DNA of 64,000 nucleotides from Larix kaempferi (taxonomy: Eukaryota > Streptophyta > Pinopsida > Pinales > Pinaceae), in assembly GCA_027924585.1 (NCBI GenBank), contig BSBM01001719.1, forward strand, positions 32,532,001 through 32,596,000. The letters run 5' to 3'. The notes below the pieces were generated by a model, which saw only the letters and a list, made by a program, of their open reading frames with translations, was not told the DNA's origin and did not search any database. Below are positions 32,696 to 43,624 of this stretch, piece by piece; positions within the stretch are counted from its first letter, which is position 1; each line of letters begins with the position of its first letter. Made by a program: the position numbers and the translations under genes.

Positions 32696-34100
32696 GGTGT
32701 AGTCTTGAAATCTGGTTTCCTTTGGTTCTTCATGATCTTCAACAAGTGCCTTCCTTGACTTGATGAAAGCTGAGTCTTTATCAAATGTTACATCCCTACT
32801 AACATCAATCTTCTTAAACCCTGGAAAGTATATTCAGTAAGCCTTCGAGCTTTCACTGTATCCCACAAGCATGCCCTTCTTTCCTGAAGGATCTAGCTTT
32901 GTCCTCTATTCCTTTGGAACATGAGTGTATACTGGGCAACCAAATATTATGAGATGGCTAACTTCAGGTTTCTTACCAGAGAATACCTCTTCTGGTGTCT
33001 TGTTGTCCAATATCTTGTGAGGTGTTCTGTTCTGCACATACACAGTTGTCCTAGCTGCTTATGCCCATAGATGCATAGGAAAATCCTGGTCATGCAGCAG
33101 TGCCCGTGCTGCTTCCATGATTGTTCTATTTTTCCTTTCTGCAACTCCATTCTGTTGTGGATTGTAGGGAGCAGTCAACTCCCTCTTAATCCCTGAATCA
33201 CTGCATAACTTCTTGAAATCACCTGAAGTGAATTCTCTGCCATTGTCGGATCTGAATGTCTTAATCTTCTTTTCAGTTTGATTTTCCATCAAGGCTTTGA
33301 ATTCCTTGAACTTATCAAACACTTCATCTTTGTTCTTCAAGAAGTAAACCCAAGTCTTCCTAGATAAATCATCAATGAAGGAGACATAGTATACATACCC
33401 ACTCAGAGAACTGGATGACATCGGACCGCATACATTGGAGTGGATAATTTTCAAGATTCCTTTAGCTTTTCTTTCACTGCTTGGAAATGCCTTCTTAATG
33501 TTCTTTCCTTTTGCACATCCTTTGCAAACACCTTCATGCTTTGTCTTGATTTCAGGAAGACCCTCTATAGCTTTGCTTGCAATTGGTAGTGCTCTATAGT
33601 GCACATGTGCAAGCCTTCTATGCCAAAGTTCACTTGGCTCCATGGATTCATGTACCATGGCATGTTCAGGTTGTCCCTTCAATTTGTACAATCCTCCCTC
33701 TTGCTCTCCAATCACTACTGCACCATCTATGGTGTCACCCTTTGGCCACATGAGTACTTGGCCATCTACAAATGCAACCCTCATGCCTTTTGCATCCAAT
33801 GCAGATATGGAGAGTAGATTCTTCTTGAGCCCAGGTACATATAGGACCTCTTTCATCTTCAAAGACTTTCCAGAGTCTAGGTTGTAAGAAGCTTCACCAC
33901 TTCCTTTGATAGGATATTGGTAGTCATCCCCAAGTTTCACCTTATGGGGTGACTCATGTTCAGATAGGTTTACAAAAGATTCTTTAAACTCAGTCATGTG
34001 TTTGGAAGCCCCACTATCAATAAGCCAATCATTACAACCATGAGAGATAGTACCTGTGAGAGCAGAGATTAGAACATATTCATCTTCGCTTGATGAGTCA
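32696..34100 (-). pseudogene. H2 protease and integrase
   Basis: Minus strand, open with gag from 34645 to 33059. Protease WLIDSGASKHMT near 34010; ELWHRRLAH and CKGCAKGK zinc part; integrase core with IHSNVCGP, RSDNGREF and NPQQNGVAERKN. The first catalytic Asp (HSDVCGP in H1) is Asn here, so strand transfer should be lost even before the stops. Stops after HLWA, in the KERTKLD block and in KAYRIYFP break the C-terminal part. Confidence 0.9.
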
Positions 34101-34966
34101 TCACTTTCTGATCTAGCCTTCTTCTTGGGAGGTTCATCATCCTCAGCAGCATGAGCATGATATCTTCTTTTTTTATTCTTCTTCTTGTTGTTGAAGTTGT
34201 TGTTGTTGTTGTCCCTTTTGTTCTTGGGACAATTTGCAGCAAAGTGTCCCTTCTCATTACATGTGAAGCATCTCAGATCCTTCTTATTCTTTTGATGGTT
34301 GTGAGAGGATATCTTGTAATGAGAGTGCTCCTTCTTGGGCTTGCTTCTTTTGGTGTGAGCTGCGAGAGCTTGATCTTCACTTCCCATCTTTTCTTCTCGG
34401 GCTACAAGCCCAACCTCTTCTTGTGAACATTCCTCCCACAGTCTACTGAAGGAGATCAACTTCCTTCTTGCACAAATTCCTTGAATAAAGGAATCCCATG
34501 ACCTAGTTAGGCCATTCAGAGTGGTCATGACAATTTCACCATTCTCCACCACTTCATCCACAGTTTCAAGTTGTTCTTTGATTTGTGAGACCTTGGAGAA
34601 ATAAGATTGAATGGTCTCTCCATTCTGAAGCTTTACCCCATTCAAATGATTCTACAGAGTCATCTTCTGATTTATGTTCTTCCCTTCAAATAGCTTGGTT
34701 AGGGAATCAAACATATCCTTGGGTGTCTTTAGAAATGACACATGTGGTATGAGATGGTCTTTGATTGAATCAGCAATGATCCTCCTTTCCTTGACCAAGT
34801 TATTCTTATGCAAGGCCTTAGCCTCTTCTTCCTCTGGGATAGGGACCTCGGAACTTATGCAAGTATCAAATTCATTTTCTTCCAGGATTAACCCAATCCT
34901 ATACTTCCATGCTCGGAATTTAGCAGCCCCTTCAAGCTTATCCTCATGCTTGGTGTGGTGAGACAT
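34101..34966 (-). pseudogene. H2 gag
   Basis: Start at 34966, MSHHTKHEDKLEG. Blocks NFRAW-type KFRAWKYRIGLIL, DHLIPHVSFLKTPKDMFDSL and FEGKNINQKMTL, then a single TAG at about 34650, after which the same frame continues with GETIQSYFSKVSQIKEQLE and IQGICARRKL. Zinc knuckle CFTCNEKGHFAANCP near 34255. The frame runs straight into protease, as in copia elements with one polyprotein. Confidence 0.9.
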
Positions 34967-35524
34967 TTTAATGAGAAACTCAAATGGAAATAAAAGATTT
35001 AGGTCTTACCACTTGATTTGTAGAAATCTGGATCTGGTGCTAGATTAGGGTTTGTTAGAGAAACCCTAAAAATTCAAAATGTGAATTTCAACTTTTTGAA
35101 AGGATAGAAAGATGCGCCTTGATGAGCTGATCAGCCTGGTATATTCAGAATTTGAAATTTGCAAAGTTTCACCCTTCAGAAATGTCTTTTAGTCTTCCCG
35201 GATTCACTAGGAGGACCCTGAATTAGGGTTTGAGTTTCCCGGAGCTTCACCCAACCAAAAATCTCGATCCAAAGCTCTAAACTTCAATTTTTCCAAGGAG
35301 CTTCCAGCTATGTCCTCAAATTTCAGAAATTCCTATTTTTGTGTGAACCCTAATTTTTAGGGCCAAAACTAAAAGTGCCCATAATTGAATTCTGATTGGA
35401 CAGAAAGATGCGCCTTGTTGAGGAGAGTCAAAATACCCTATTTCCTTTGAAGATCTGTGGAGAGAAACCCAATAAACATGAAACCCTAGTTTTCGCAACT
35501 GCACAATGTCTTCTTCTCAGGTTA
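34967..35524 (-). other. H2 leader (5' untranslated)
   Basis: Homologous to the H1 leader (paired TTAGGGTTT blocks). No gene. Confidence 0.7.
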
Positions 35525-35536
35525 GCTCTGATACCA
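35525..35536 (-). promoter_or_regulatory. H2 primer-binding site
   Basis: Minus strand TGGTATCAGAGC directly following the 5' LTR end. Confidence 0.92.
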
Positions 35537-35819
35537 TGTTAATTTTTTAGCATTAATTCAACATACTCTAGGATCTTTACTGAGATACTAACATGTACAG
35601 CATATCAAGTATAACAATGCATATCAATCACACCAACCCATCACATGAGACAATAGACACATAGAGTTTCACTGGGGAAAACCATAAAGGTGAAAAACCC
35701 CACAACTTCCTCAGAGATAGAAAGAGCAGTGATACAACCAAAGTACACAGAGATAGTCCTCCTAGCAACTAAACCTCCTCCTCCACTAGTGCGCCACTTT
35801 TCGAGTAGTGTAGAAGTGA
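35537..35819 (-). repeat. H2 5' LTR, left part
   Basis: First 283 bp of the LTR in plus coordinates, ending with the target AGTGA of S1 (35815-35819). Confidence 0.9.
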
Positions 35820-35989
35820 TGTTGTCACCGCAACATCCCTCCCCAAAATTTTGTAGACATTGGGGCCACTCCTTTTGTTTTCCCAGAAAGTCCGCTTAAA
35901 GAGTTAAATCTCCTCTGGAAAATCTTTGAACTTAGATTTTGTTTCAAATGAAAGATCTCTTTTCGAATTAAAGTTTTCTTCTAAGTCAA

Positions 35990-36430
35990 AAACTCAAATT
36001 TTTCTCCCGAAACAGTGGAAGAACTCGAGATTCTCTCCCGAAACGGCGGAAGATCTTGGGATGTTCACCCGCAACTTCGGAAGAACTTGAAATTATTTCC
36101 TGAAATAGCGGAAACACTCGTCAAGTTTTGCCACAACGGGTGCCTTCTTACCAAGTCCCTCGGCCATTCACTTTTCAAAAAGACTTACCAAACCCATCCG
36201 TCATTTTCGGAAGAACTCGTCGAGTCTTTCCGCAACGGTGAATCAACTCGAGAACTTGCACCGCGAAGCTTTTAGCTCGTCGGTTCTAGAAGAACTCGTC
36301 AAGCCTTTCCGCAAAAGTAGAGCATCTTTCTATTCTTTGCCACAACAAGCGGATGCCGCGCTCGAACTCACAAAGTCCGCCTGCGCTTAGGAAGAAACTC
36401 GCAAAGTCCTCCCGCAACAGCAGACGAGAC
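35990..36430 (+). repeat. S1 degenerate ~42-bp repeats upstream of promoter
   Basis: Recurring CCCGAAAC(A/G)G(T/C)GGAAGA(A/T)CTCG(A/T) text, then CGGAAGAACTCGTC(A/G)AG and TTTCCGCAACGG variants, spaced about 40-70 bp. CG-rich compared with the surroundings. Confidence 0.55.
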
Positions 36431-36562
36431 TCACCTTTTCCCTCTGATTTTGATGGTTGTGCATAAATGCCAAGTGGGTGGAAATAACCCCACCATATGG
36501 GTGATTAACCCCGTTTTAATTTCACCACCTACCCAATTAAATGCCCACACGTACCAAGTTTG

Positions 36563-36570
36563 TATATAAG
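36563..36570 (+). promoter_or_regulatory. S1 TATA box
   Basis: TATATAAG followed by GGCGG, about 140 bp upstream of a strong splice donor and 650 bp upstream of the first ATG. A start site near 36595 is inferred. Confidence 0.5.
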
Positions 36571-36705
36571 GGCGGTGGGGGTTTTTGTTCCCATTGGTAG
36601 TTTGTGATTTGGAGAACGTCGTTTGAAGCTGCACAAATTGATTTGCTCTAGCTCAGCTTATTTGTCGCCTAGCCAACCCCGTTTTCACCGTTGTTTTGTT
36701 GCCAG

Positions 36706-37169
36706 GTAAGTATTTCCACCGTTATCTTCATCTTAGCTTTTACATTGAGACTTTCTCGGGTGATTTTCGTTTATTGCATGGCCTATGAGCATTCGCTGCA
36801 TACCTTATTTCATTATTTCGAGTTACCTGCAATCGTATATTTTATGGCCGCTGCAAGCCCCATGGTTTTCCCAATCCAAGGAAGCCAGTAAAATACTCTC
36901 ATTTGGTAACGCGAACCTGTAACCGCACCCATATACCCACTCGAGAGTTCTGAACTTGCAATCACCTCCCTAGAAAGATCAGTTTGACAGCCATAATATG
37001 TTTCCTTGACTAGTCTGCGTTTTGTTTCTTTTCCCGGCATGCGGCATTATGGCCTCTTTTGATTATACATTATCATGCTAGTCCTTTTTCTTTCATGTCT
37101 TGCTCTATTTTATGCTCTGTTTTACATAATGGTTGAAAATCTTATGTTTATTCACGTATGGTTGCTTAG
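36706..37169 (+). other. S1 candidate leader intron
   Basis: Donor GCCAG|GTAAGTATTT at 36705/36706 is a near-perfect plant 5' splice site. The best acceptor is GTTGCTTAG at 37169 after a T-rich stretch, giving 464 bp and joining a short leader to sequence 46 bp before the ATG. Inferred; other acceptors are possible. Confidence 0.5.
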
Positions 37170-37214
37170 CAAAGATAAGCCACAATACCAAAAGGTAGCA
37201 GAAAGAAAGCTAAG

Positions 37215-40200
37215 ATGATGGAGCCAGAGCCAGTACAGCCAAGGACTAAAACTCTCTTTCAAGACACTAAATGCACCACGGGCATCCCTCCCAAGGTCCG
37301 GTGGGGAGATATTTACCGGACGATCAGGAACCAAGATATCCCAGACATGCTATTAGAAGAAGAACAAATATACCTAAACATCAGGACCTCTGGCATATCC
37401 AGGGCTTCTACTCGCCCTGAGCTATTCCTGTGCTCAAAAGTAATCGGGTGGATATTGGAACATGCCAACCCACAAACAAGAGTGTTGCAGGACAGCAAGG
37501 GAGAAGCATTCGCTTTGTTTCATCCAGCTTATATTGCGGCAGCCTACAAATTCTCACGTCCCTAGTAGGCACTGAACGATGAATGGTTGGGACAGATTAA
37601 TAATTTTGAAATGGCTAAAAGGCTGTTAATCGCGGGAAAGCAGCTAAGGAAGAGTGACAATGATGAGTATGATGTTCAGAGCCTAAGACCTCCATTTAGG
37701 TTGATTGCCCCTATGTTAAACAGAATTTTCGGCATGCCCAATGGAACTGTATATAAGATACAGTGGGCCCCCATAATCCATTACATAGCATTTAAGGGAA
37801 CTGTGTTTGATTGGGCTACTATCCTCTCGGATAGTTTGGCATCCACTGTGGTCGCAGCTAGAGAAGGTTTGGCTTTAAAAAGGTCAGAGTTTTTCATGTC
37901 TTCATACCTCATTGATTGCATCTTGACAAAGCTCCCTTTCCCCAGGTTAGGCTACTCATGGGATCAGTCCAACACCCCGATATACACTGCCTACAAAATA
38001 ATGTGGGCTCAAAATTACAAAGCACACTATAAGCTCATCTGTGAAGAGTTCATTATGCCTCTGTATGAGCAGATGTTCAATGAAGAGCCCAATTTCCTGT
38101 CAGAGAATGCCACGGAAGTCTTGGAAAATTATGGTGATTTATACTTCTCAAAAGAGGGTACCTATATCAGGATGTTCGGAGGTACTAAGCCTTCATACAT
38201 CTTACCAAAATACGCCATTGATTATGTAGTCCTGAAAGAAGCAGTCAAGCAAGTTTTCCTTGACGGAATAGGAGGAGTTCTTAATAAGTAGCATAAGGCT
38301 TCCTTCCCTCCTTTGCCTTTCTGTATAGGAGCCTATAAGTTTTTAGGGTTGCAACAGCCGAAGAGTTCATTCAGAAGTTGAAATATTTTCACTTCATGGA
38401 GGCAATCTTTCATAGAAATGACAGGCAGAGAAAAGTTGCGGAGCATTGCAAGGAATTGTGTGCTCATTTTGAGTATGCCCATTACTATGATGACGAAGAA
38501 GAAGTGTTCAGGGGAATTAGTAATATGACTTAATTATAGATTTGTTGTCACAACAGTGGAGCTAGCTCTAGCTCTTCCACATCCCGAGAAGCCAGCCTCC
38601 AGAAAGAAAGGGAAGCAACTGAGGCCCTATTCTGTGAAGAACAAAGAATGAAAGCTGATGAGGCAAGGTTGCAGCAGGAAGCTAAGGAAGCAATATTGCA
38701 GCAGGAAGCCGAAGAAGAAAGACTGCAGCAGGAAGCTCAGGAACAAGAGCAGAGGGAGGTAATTGAAAATCAATAGAAAGCTGAGGAAGAAGAAAGAAGA
38801 CTCAAAGTTGAAGAAGAGCAAAAGGATGAAGAAGAGGCTAAGGCCAATGAAGATGCCCAGGTGGGTGGATCTGGCACCCAAGATATGGAAATAGACTCAT
38901 CTCAGGTAGTACAAACCCCACCCACGGAGGCAGAAGTCCATATAAGAGACCTCCTGATCATCCCTTTCACCCCATCCGAAGATCATACTGTGTCCCGATG
39001 GGATAAATTTGTGTATTATAAGAAGAGGAAGGTTGTGGTCCTGAAGTCAGAAGAGAGGATAAAGAGACTTTTCTAGGCAGATATTGTCACCCAGCGAGAA
39101 ACCATGGTTATGCAAAATACGAATAAGGCTCCCATAGCCATGGCACCCGCCGCTGTGTCGGTAGAAAAAGCAGCATAAGACAATGTGATCGACATGGTCA
39201 AAGAATTTGAGTCAACAAAGAGAAGAGCTCGCATGCTGCAACATACTGTGGCTAACGAGCAGGCTTATAGGTATCTTGTGGTGAACAAATATAATCGCCT
39301 ATCTACTTATCACAAGGAGTTGTCAGATAAGTGTCGACACCTAAAAGAGGAAAAGGAGCAGCTGGCGATCCAGATGATGGTCCTTGAGTCCAAAAAGAAT
39401 GACTCTGAAGCTAGAGTTGTTCAGTTGGAACAGGATAAGCAATCAATGGTTAAGCGGCTGTAGCAAGTAGAAAGCAGAGAGATGGATATGTCTCCTTTTC
39501 ATGAGCAATCCTGTGACATCTTGAGACAAATGCATGCCACACAAGAGTTGATTACTGAGGAGGTTTGCAGACTCAAGACCATGCTGGATAGGCTGAAAGA
39601 AGTCAATGCCGAAGCCATTAGGCTTAAAGGAAAATACACTCGGGTTAAAGCAAACATTTTGAGCCGGATAGAGTGGAGAGAAGGGAAGGTGGATTTCCCT
39701 AAGCATCTCTCGTTCAAATCCATGGAAGGTTTTAAGGAAGATGTAGCCCTCATGGATTTTTGCAGTAATTGTGGCACCAAGCTGATGGCTAAGATCCAGG
39801 GAACAATTGGGAAAGGTAATAGCCTGTATCAAAAGATTCATGAAGTACATGAAAAATGCAAGCTTATTTTTCCTCAGACCCTGGATGACTTTCCAAACAA
39901 AGAGCAACGTTTGTCAGATTTGAAGGAAGAGCTGGGCGTTTAGTTGGAGTATGTAAAGAAAATTGATGTGTTAGCTACCGATGATCTTCATCACTACATT
40001 GGGCTATCATCAGTACACAATCATGAGCTCAAGGAGATCCACCAGACAGCAATAGCAGAAATTCAAAGTATTGAAGCAGAGCTTGGTAAACATGTGACCT
40101 CACAAAAGATCCTGCTCCCCTCACCAGCAAATGTTGTCATAAGAGACACAGGAATTTGGTTCAGTTACATAGCAGAAGAAGATAAGAAAACAGCAGCACA

Positions 40201-40294
40201 GGCACCTGTCGACATAGAGTTACACCTTCTGAATGTAAGGCTCCAGTTGAAGCAGAGGCACCACCTAGATGACGTGGTAGCCATAATACGTTGA
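37215..40294 (+). pseudogene. S1 unknown large protein, broken reading frame
   Basis: One long reading path of about 1,025 codons from ATG at 37215 to the stop at 40294. One frameshift near 38350 and about ten in-frame stops break it; most are TAG and both flanks read as protein. N-terminal ~380 residues are globular: KVRWGDIYRTI, RLIAPMLNRIFGMP, IQWAPIIHYIAFKG, FDWATILSDSL, GTYIRMFGGTKPSYILPKYA. A Ser run follows (near 38560), then a Glu/Gln-rich coiled coil with LQQEA repeats (38640-38850), an acidic linker, and helical text to the end (EFESTKRRARMLQ, CRHLKEEKEQLAIQM). No RT, protease, integrase, transposase or zinc knuckle is visible. Some resemblance to Athila ORF1-like or plant mobile-domain proteins is possible but unproven. 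Confidence 0.7.
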
Positions 40295-41182
40295 AATCTT
40301 CTCCTCCTTTTGTTAATTCGTGAAGTATGAGGGACAGCTGTCTCTAATTTTGTCTTTTATCTTAAGCTACCACGAATCATTCCTATCTGTAATTGGGGCA
40401 CTAAAGGACAAATTGGAAGCTTCTAGAGTTAGGGTACATGTGTCAGCATTAGAAAGATTTTGTGAAAATATAAATAGAGGCTTAGGGAATAGTGTAAGGG
40501 ACTTTTGGCAGGGAAAAGGAATTTTGTAAACTTGTACAAACTATTTTGCACTTGCTCCAAGAAAATGAATTTTTCCTAATAAGAGCCTGGAGAGGACGTC
40601 TTTTTCCTGGAAATGTGTGTTGGATGCATGCTGATTTATTCTTGTGACATTCATATCTTACTGTGAGATCTTTCTTTATTGTTCTGAATTATTTTTATGT
40701 ATTAAGTGATCTTACTATTTTCTGTGCAATGATGTTTCTCCTAACATGAGTAATAGAATGCTTTCATATGGATTAAAAGCTATCTTTTATATATTTAATC
40801 TCTTGATGTAGATATATCTTTACGATTTAATGGCTATATGTTAATCTTTAGATGTTTCTTTAAGCACATGACTCATATTTACAGTTTTGCTCCTTGCAAG
40901 GATAGATTAGATTTATTCCAGTCTTAGATACAGATTTGTTTCAAGTTCTGCATTTAGATTAAATTAGCTTAGGCACTTGCATATCACCTTAATAATAAAA
41001 TCCAAAAAATAATGGTGGATCGGGCCATAACCGGTGCAAACGAAGTAAATCTCCAAATCTAACGATAGCCGTAACCGCTAACCGAACGGATTCCCCATAC
41101 CAAACGGTGGACAATCTAATTGAGATAGTTTACCGGGGAGAATCCCTTTCTGCTTGATGCTGCGATCTTTGAGGCATCAACA
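40295..41182 (+). other. S1 3' region
   Basis: Non-coding, T-rich after the stop. AATAAA at 40994-40999 within an A-rich stretch is a possible poly-A signal. The last ~150 bp are more G/C-rich and run to the CAACA end. Confidence 0.5.
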
Positions 41183-41187
41183 AGTGA

Positions 41188-41467
41188 ATAATGAGATGAT
41201 CAAATAGAGTGCCTCCAACACTCTATTTATACATGACCTTACCTGCCTAATAACCTAGCAGGGCCGACTTGTCTAACTCAGTCTAATAACCCGTGGTTAT
41301 ACTAATCAGGGCTGACCCCACACTTGGTGATCTAATAACCCATCACTGCAAGTTACGACACTTGTCAATACAAATGACGACACTTCCGTATAGAGAAATA
41401 ATATCATCTCTATAGGAGTACAATATACATAGGTGAAATACATTCTGAAGTTACATATACATCAAAA
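41188..41467 (-). repeat. H2 5' LTR, right part
   Basis: The remaining 280 bp of the LTR after S1 and its target copy. TATA hairpin AAATAGAGTG/CACTCTATTT at 41202-41228 (10-bp stem). The outermost base pair region reads CATCAAAA where other copies have CATCAACA. Confidence 0.88.
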
Positions 41468-41472
41468 GATAA

Positions 41473-41942
41473 TACTAGTGATTATTGGGTAGTAGATTTA
41501 GGGGCTTCATGTCATGCTACACCCCATAGGAAAAAATGCCATGATTATGTTCCATGTGATTTTGGACATGTTTTATTGGGTGATGATGAGCCATGTAAAA
41601 TTGTTGCAATGGGTAAGGTACGGATAAACTTAAAGAATGGAGCTGAATGTCTAATGAAATATGTAAGGCATATTCCTGCTATGAAAAGAAATCTAATCTC
41701 AAGAGGGAAGTTGGGAGATGGTGGTTGTTTATCTACATTTGGATAAACGTGGTGGAAGATCACTAAAGGATCAATGGTGATAGAAAAAGGAGACAGGATA
41801 GGTAGGTTGTAATTATGTCCTCATAATACTGATTGTTCTATCTCTTTAGCTTCCACGGGAACATATACAACATTGTGGCATCATAGGCTTCACAACATGA
41901 GTGAGAAGGGGATGCAGATTCTCCACTCAAGGAAGTTGCTAC
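41473..41942 (+). pseudogene. T1 protease and pre-integrase part
   Basis: Resumes the T1 polyprotein after H2: WVVDLGASCHATPHRK is the copia protease site with Leu in place of Ser (usually DSGAS). Then VLLGDDEPCKIVAMGKV and HIPAMKRNLIS, and after a frame break WHHRLHNMSEKGMQIL, the His pair of the pre-integrase zinc domain. Cut at 41942 by H3. Confidence 0.85.
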
Positions 41943-42544
41943 TGTTAAGATTTAATATGCTAAGATAGAAAATAGCAGCATTACATTCCATTTCTCAATA
42001 ATAGCATATACAGGATCACTGAAGAAACAACAAGCACAGCATAAACACAAGAGACACAGATTTATCCTGGGAAACCCTCATGGGGTAGAAAACCCAGTAA
42101 AGCTTCCTCAATATAGATGGCCAGCAATATACAAAGATGTAACCCTGAGCATAAGCTCCTCCTTCTCCATAGCAGACCTCTCCTCCACAAGTGCGCCACT
42201 CTCAAGTGAGTGAGTGTGTAAAATGAGGAATACACCTCCTCTATTTATACACTACTCCAACTTATCTTTTACACAAAACATGTAGGATCGTATTTAACCA
42301 ATGGGTTAAATACCCCACTACAACTGACTGGGCCGACCCCTCTAGGGTGGTCTAATAACCCTTTGACCCACATAACACATACAGGGCCGACCCCCACTAG
42401 GGAAGTCTAATAACCCGAGTTACCACATTCCGACGGAGGAATAAACATCTCCGGATATACAATAAGATCTTCACGGAGGAATGAATCATCTCCGGAATAA
42501 TAAAGTACAAATATAATATTCTTTGAAGTTACAATATCTCAACA
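41943..42544 (-). repeat. H3 3' LTR
   Basis: 602 bp. Minus strand TGTTGAGATATTG...CTTAACA. TATA box (minus TATAAATAG) with an imperfect hairpin at 42221-42246: AAAT-GAGGA against TCCTC-(T)-ATTT, one bulge. Confidence 0.92.
42221..42246 (-). promoter_or_regulatory. H3 3' LTR TATA-box hairpin
   Basis: A 9-bp stem with a single bulge and a 7-nt loop at the same place relative to the TATA box as in H1, H2 and H4, but with a different stem core (GAGGA). Same at 48660-48685 in the 5' LTR. Confidence 0.65.
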
Positions 42545-42560
42545 CTCCCCCTTAATGAGA
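42545..42560 (-). other. H3 polypurine tract
   Basis: Minus strand TCTCATTAAGGGGGAG directly before the 3' LTR. Confidence 0.8.
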
Positions 42561-42869
42561 AGGATATTATAACAGCATCTGCACGAGCAAGGAGTCATCA
42601 ACATCATACATGATACATCTATAAATCATTGGAAGCTTTCTCAACATCATCAGTAACTCAACCAGTTACTGGAACATCTTCAATACTGGGACATCAGCAT
42701 CTTCAGTACTGAGTCCTTATCTTCTGCAGCACTCAAATAGCTACAGCAATATCAACATATGAATCCTCACGATCGCCAGCATCGTCATCACACGATCATC
42801 AGCATCATCATCACACGATCATCAACATCGTCATCTAGATCAACATGATCAGCATCATCACATCATCTC

Positions 42870-42966
42870 GATCTACAACATCTGGTTCATCACGATCTAC
42901 AACATCTGGTTCATCACGATCTACAGCATCTGGATCATCACGATCTACAGCATCTGGACCATCTCA
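42870..42966 (-). repeat. H3 24-bp tandem array
   Basis: Units beginning GATCTACA at 42870, 42894, 42918 and 42942, exact 24-bp spacing. Confidence 0.88.
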
Positions 42967-42992
42967 ATCTACATGATCAGCATCATCATCAT

Positions 42993-43130
42993 CTAGATCA
43001 ACTCAATCAGCAGCATCATCATCTAGATCAACACGATCAGCGGCATCATCATCTAGATCAATACGATCAGCAGCATCGTCATCTAGATCAATATGATCAG
43101 CAGCATCTTCATCTAGATCAACAGTATTAG
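42993..43130 (-). repeat. H3 30-bp tandem array
   Basis: Units beginning CTAGATCA at 42993, 43023, 43053, 43083 and 43113, exact 30-bp spacing; contain GATCAACACGATCAGC-type text. A GATGAT-rich frame on the other strand is an artefact of the repeat. Confidence 0.88.
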
Positions 43131-43141
43131 TATCCACACCA

Positions 43142-43295
43142 ATACAAGTATACACATCATCAATACAAGTATCCACACAATACAAGTATACACATCATCA
43201 ATACAAGTATCCACACAATACAAGTATACACATCATCAATACAAGTATCCACACAATACAAGTATACACATCATCAATACAAGTATTCACACAAT
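43142..43295 (-). repeat. H3 38-bp tandem array
   Basis: Units beginning ATACAAGTATACAC at 43142, 43180, 43218 and 43256, 38-bp spacing, nearly identical. Confidence 0.9.
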
Positions 43296-43387
43296 AGCAG
43301 CATACCCTGCAACACACATGATCATATTACAAGATGATCAATCCTGCTCTCTTTAGGACATAGGTCCATGGATGATGCAATCCTATC

Positions 43388-43602
43388 ATGTACCTTTTGA
43401 ATCGAGGTCCAAGGACGATCCAGTCCTACCATGTACCTTTTGAACCAAGGTCCAAGGACGATCCAGTCCCATCATCTATCTTTTGAACCGAAGTCTAGGG
43501 ACGATCCAGTCCTATCATGTACCTTTTGAACCAAAGTCCAGGGACGATCCAGTCCTATCATGTACCTTTTGAACCGAAGTCCAGGGAAGATCCAGTCCTA
43601 TC
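43388..43602 (-). repeat. H3 43-bp tandem array
   Basis: Five units at 43388, 43431, 43474, 43517 and 43560 (ATGTACCTTTTGAACC...). Each holds GGAC-GATCCA-GTCC, a short stem. Confidence 0.9.
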
Positions 43603-43624
43603 ATTCAATTCTTGTAGACCTCAT

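Larger units (their letters stand above)
35820..41182 (+). mobile_element. S1, 5.36-kb TG...CA insertion carrying an unknown gene
   Basis: Inserted cleanly in the H2 5' LTR: the uninterrupted 3' LTR of H2 shows the empty site, and AGTGA flanks both ends (35815-35819, 41183-41187). Ends are TGTTGTCACC...GAGGCATCAACA, so TG/CA ends within a 5-bp inverted TGTTG/CAACA, with a 5-bp target copy as LTR elements make. I find no internal LTR pair, primer site or pol. It could be a giant solo LTR of a gypsy element with an embedded gene, or a non-autonomous element that captured one. It holds a promoter, a candidate leader intron, a ~1,025-codon broken reading frame and a poly-A signal, all on the plus strand. 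Confidence 0.85.
28869..41467 (-). mobile_element. H2, near-complete Ty1/copia element
   Basis: Two LTRs, primer site, polypurine tract and a perfect target duplication GATAA (28864-28868, 41468-41472), which sits within the T1 reading frame between ALDN and the protease. Without the S1 insertion and its target copy the element is about 7.23 kb. Minus-strand genes: gag, protease, integrase, RT, RNase H, nearly one open frame with a few stops. It is the only H copy with complete RT and without the intron-like block, so it is the best reference for the family. Confidence 0.93.

Noticed and set aside
38041-38229. Alternative plus-strand frame inside the S1 gene
   Set aside because: Out-of-phase shadow of the main reading path.
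35820-41182. S1 as a DNA transposon
   Set aside because: Ends are TG...CA with only 5 bp of inverted repeat and a 5-bp target copy; no transposase is visible. LTR-type insertion fits better.
42870-43300. CRISPR-like regular repeats
   Set aside because: Units are head-to-tail with no unique spacers, and the setting is a plant retrotransposon 3' UTR.
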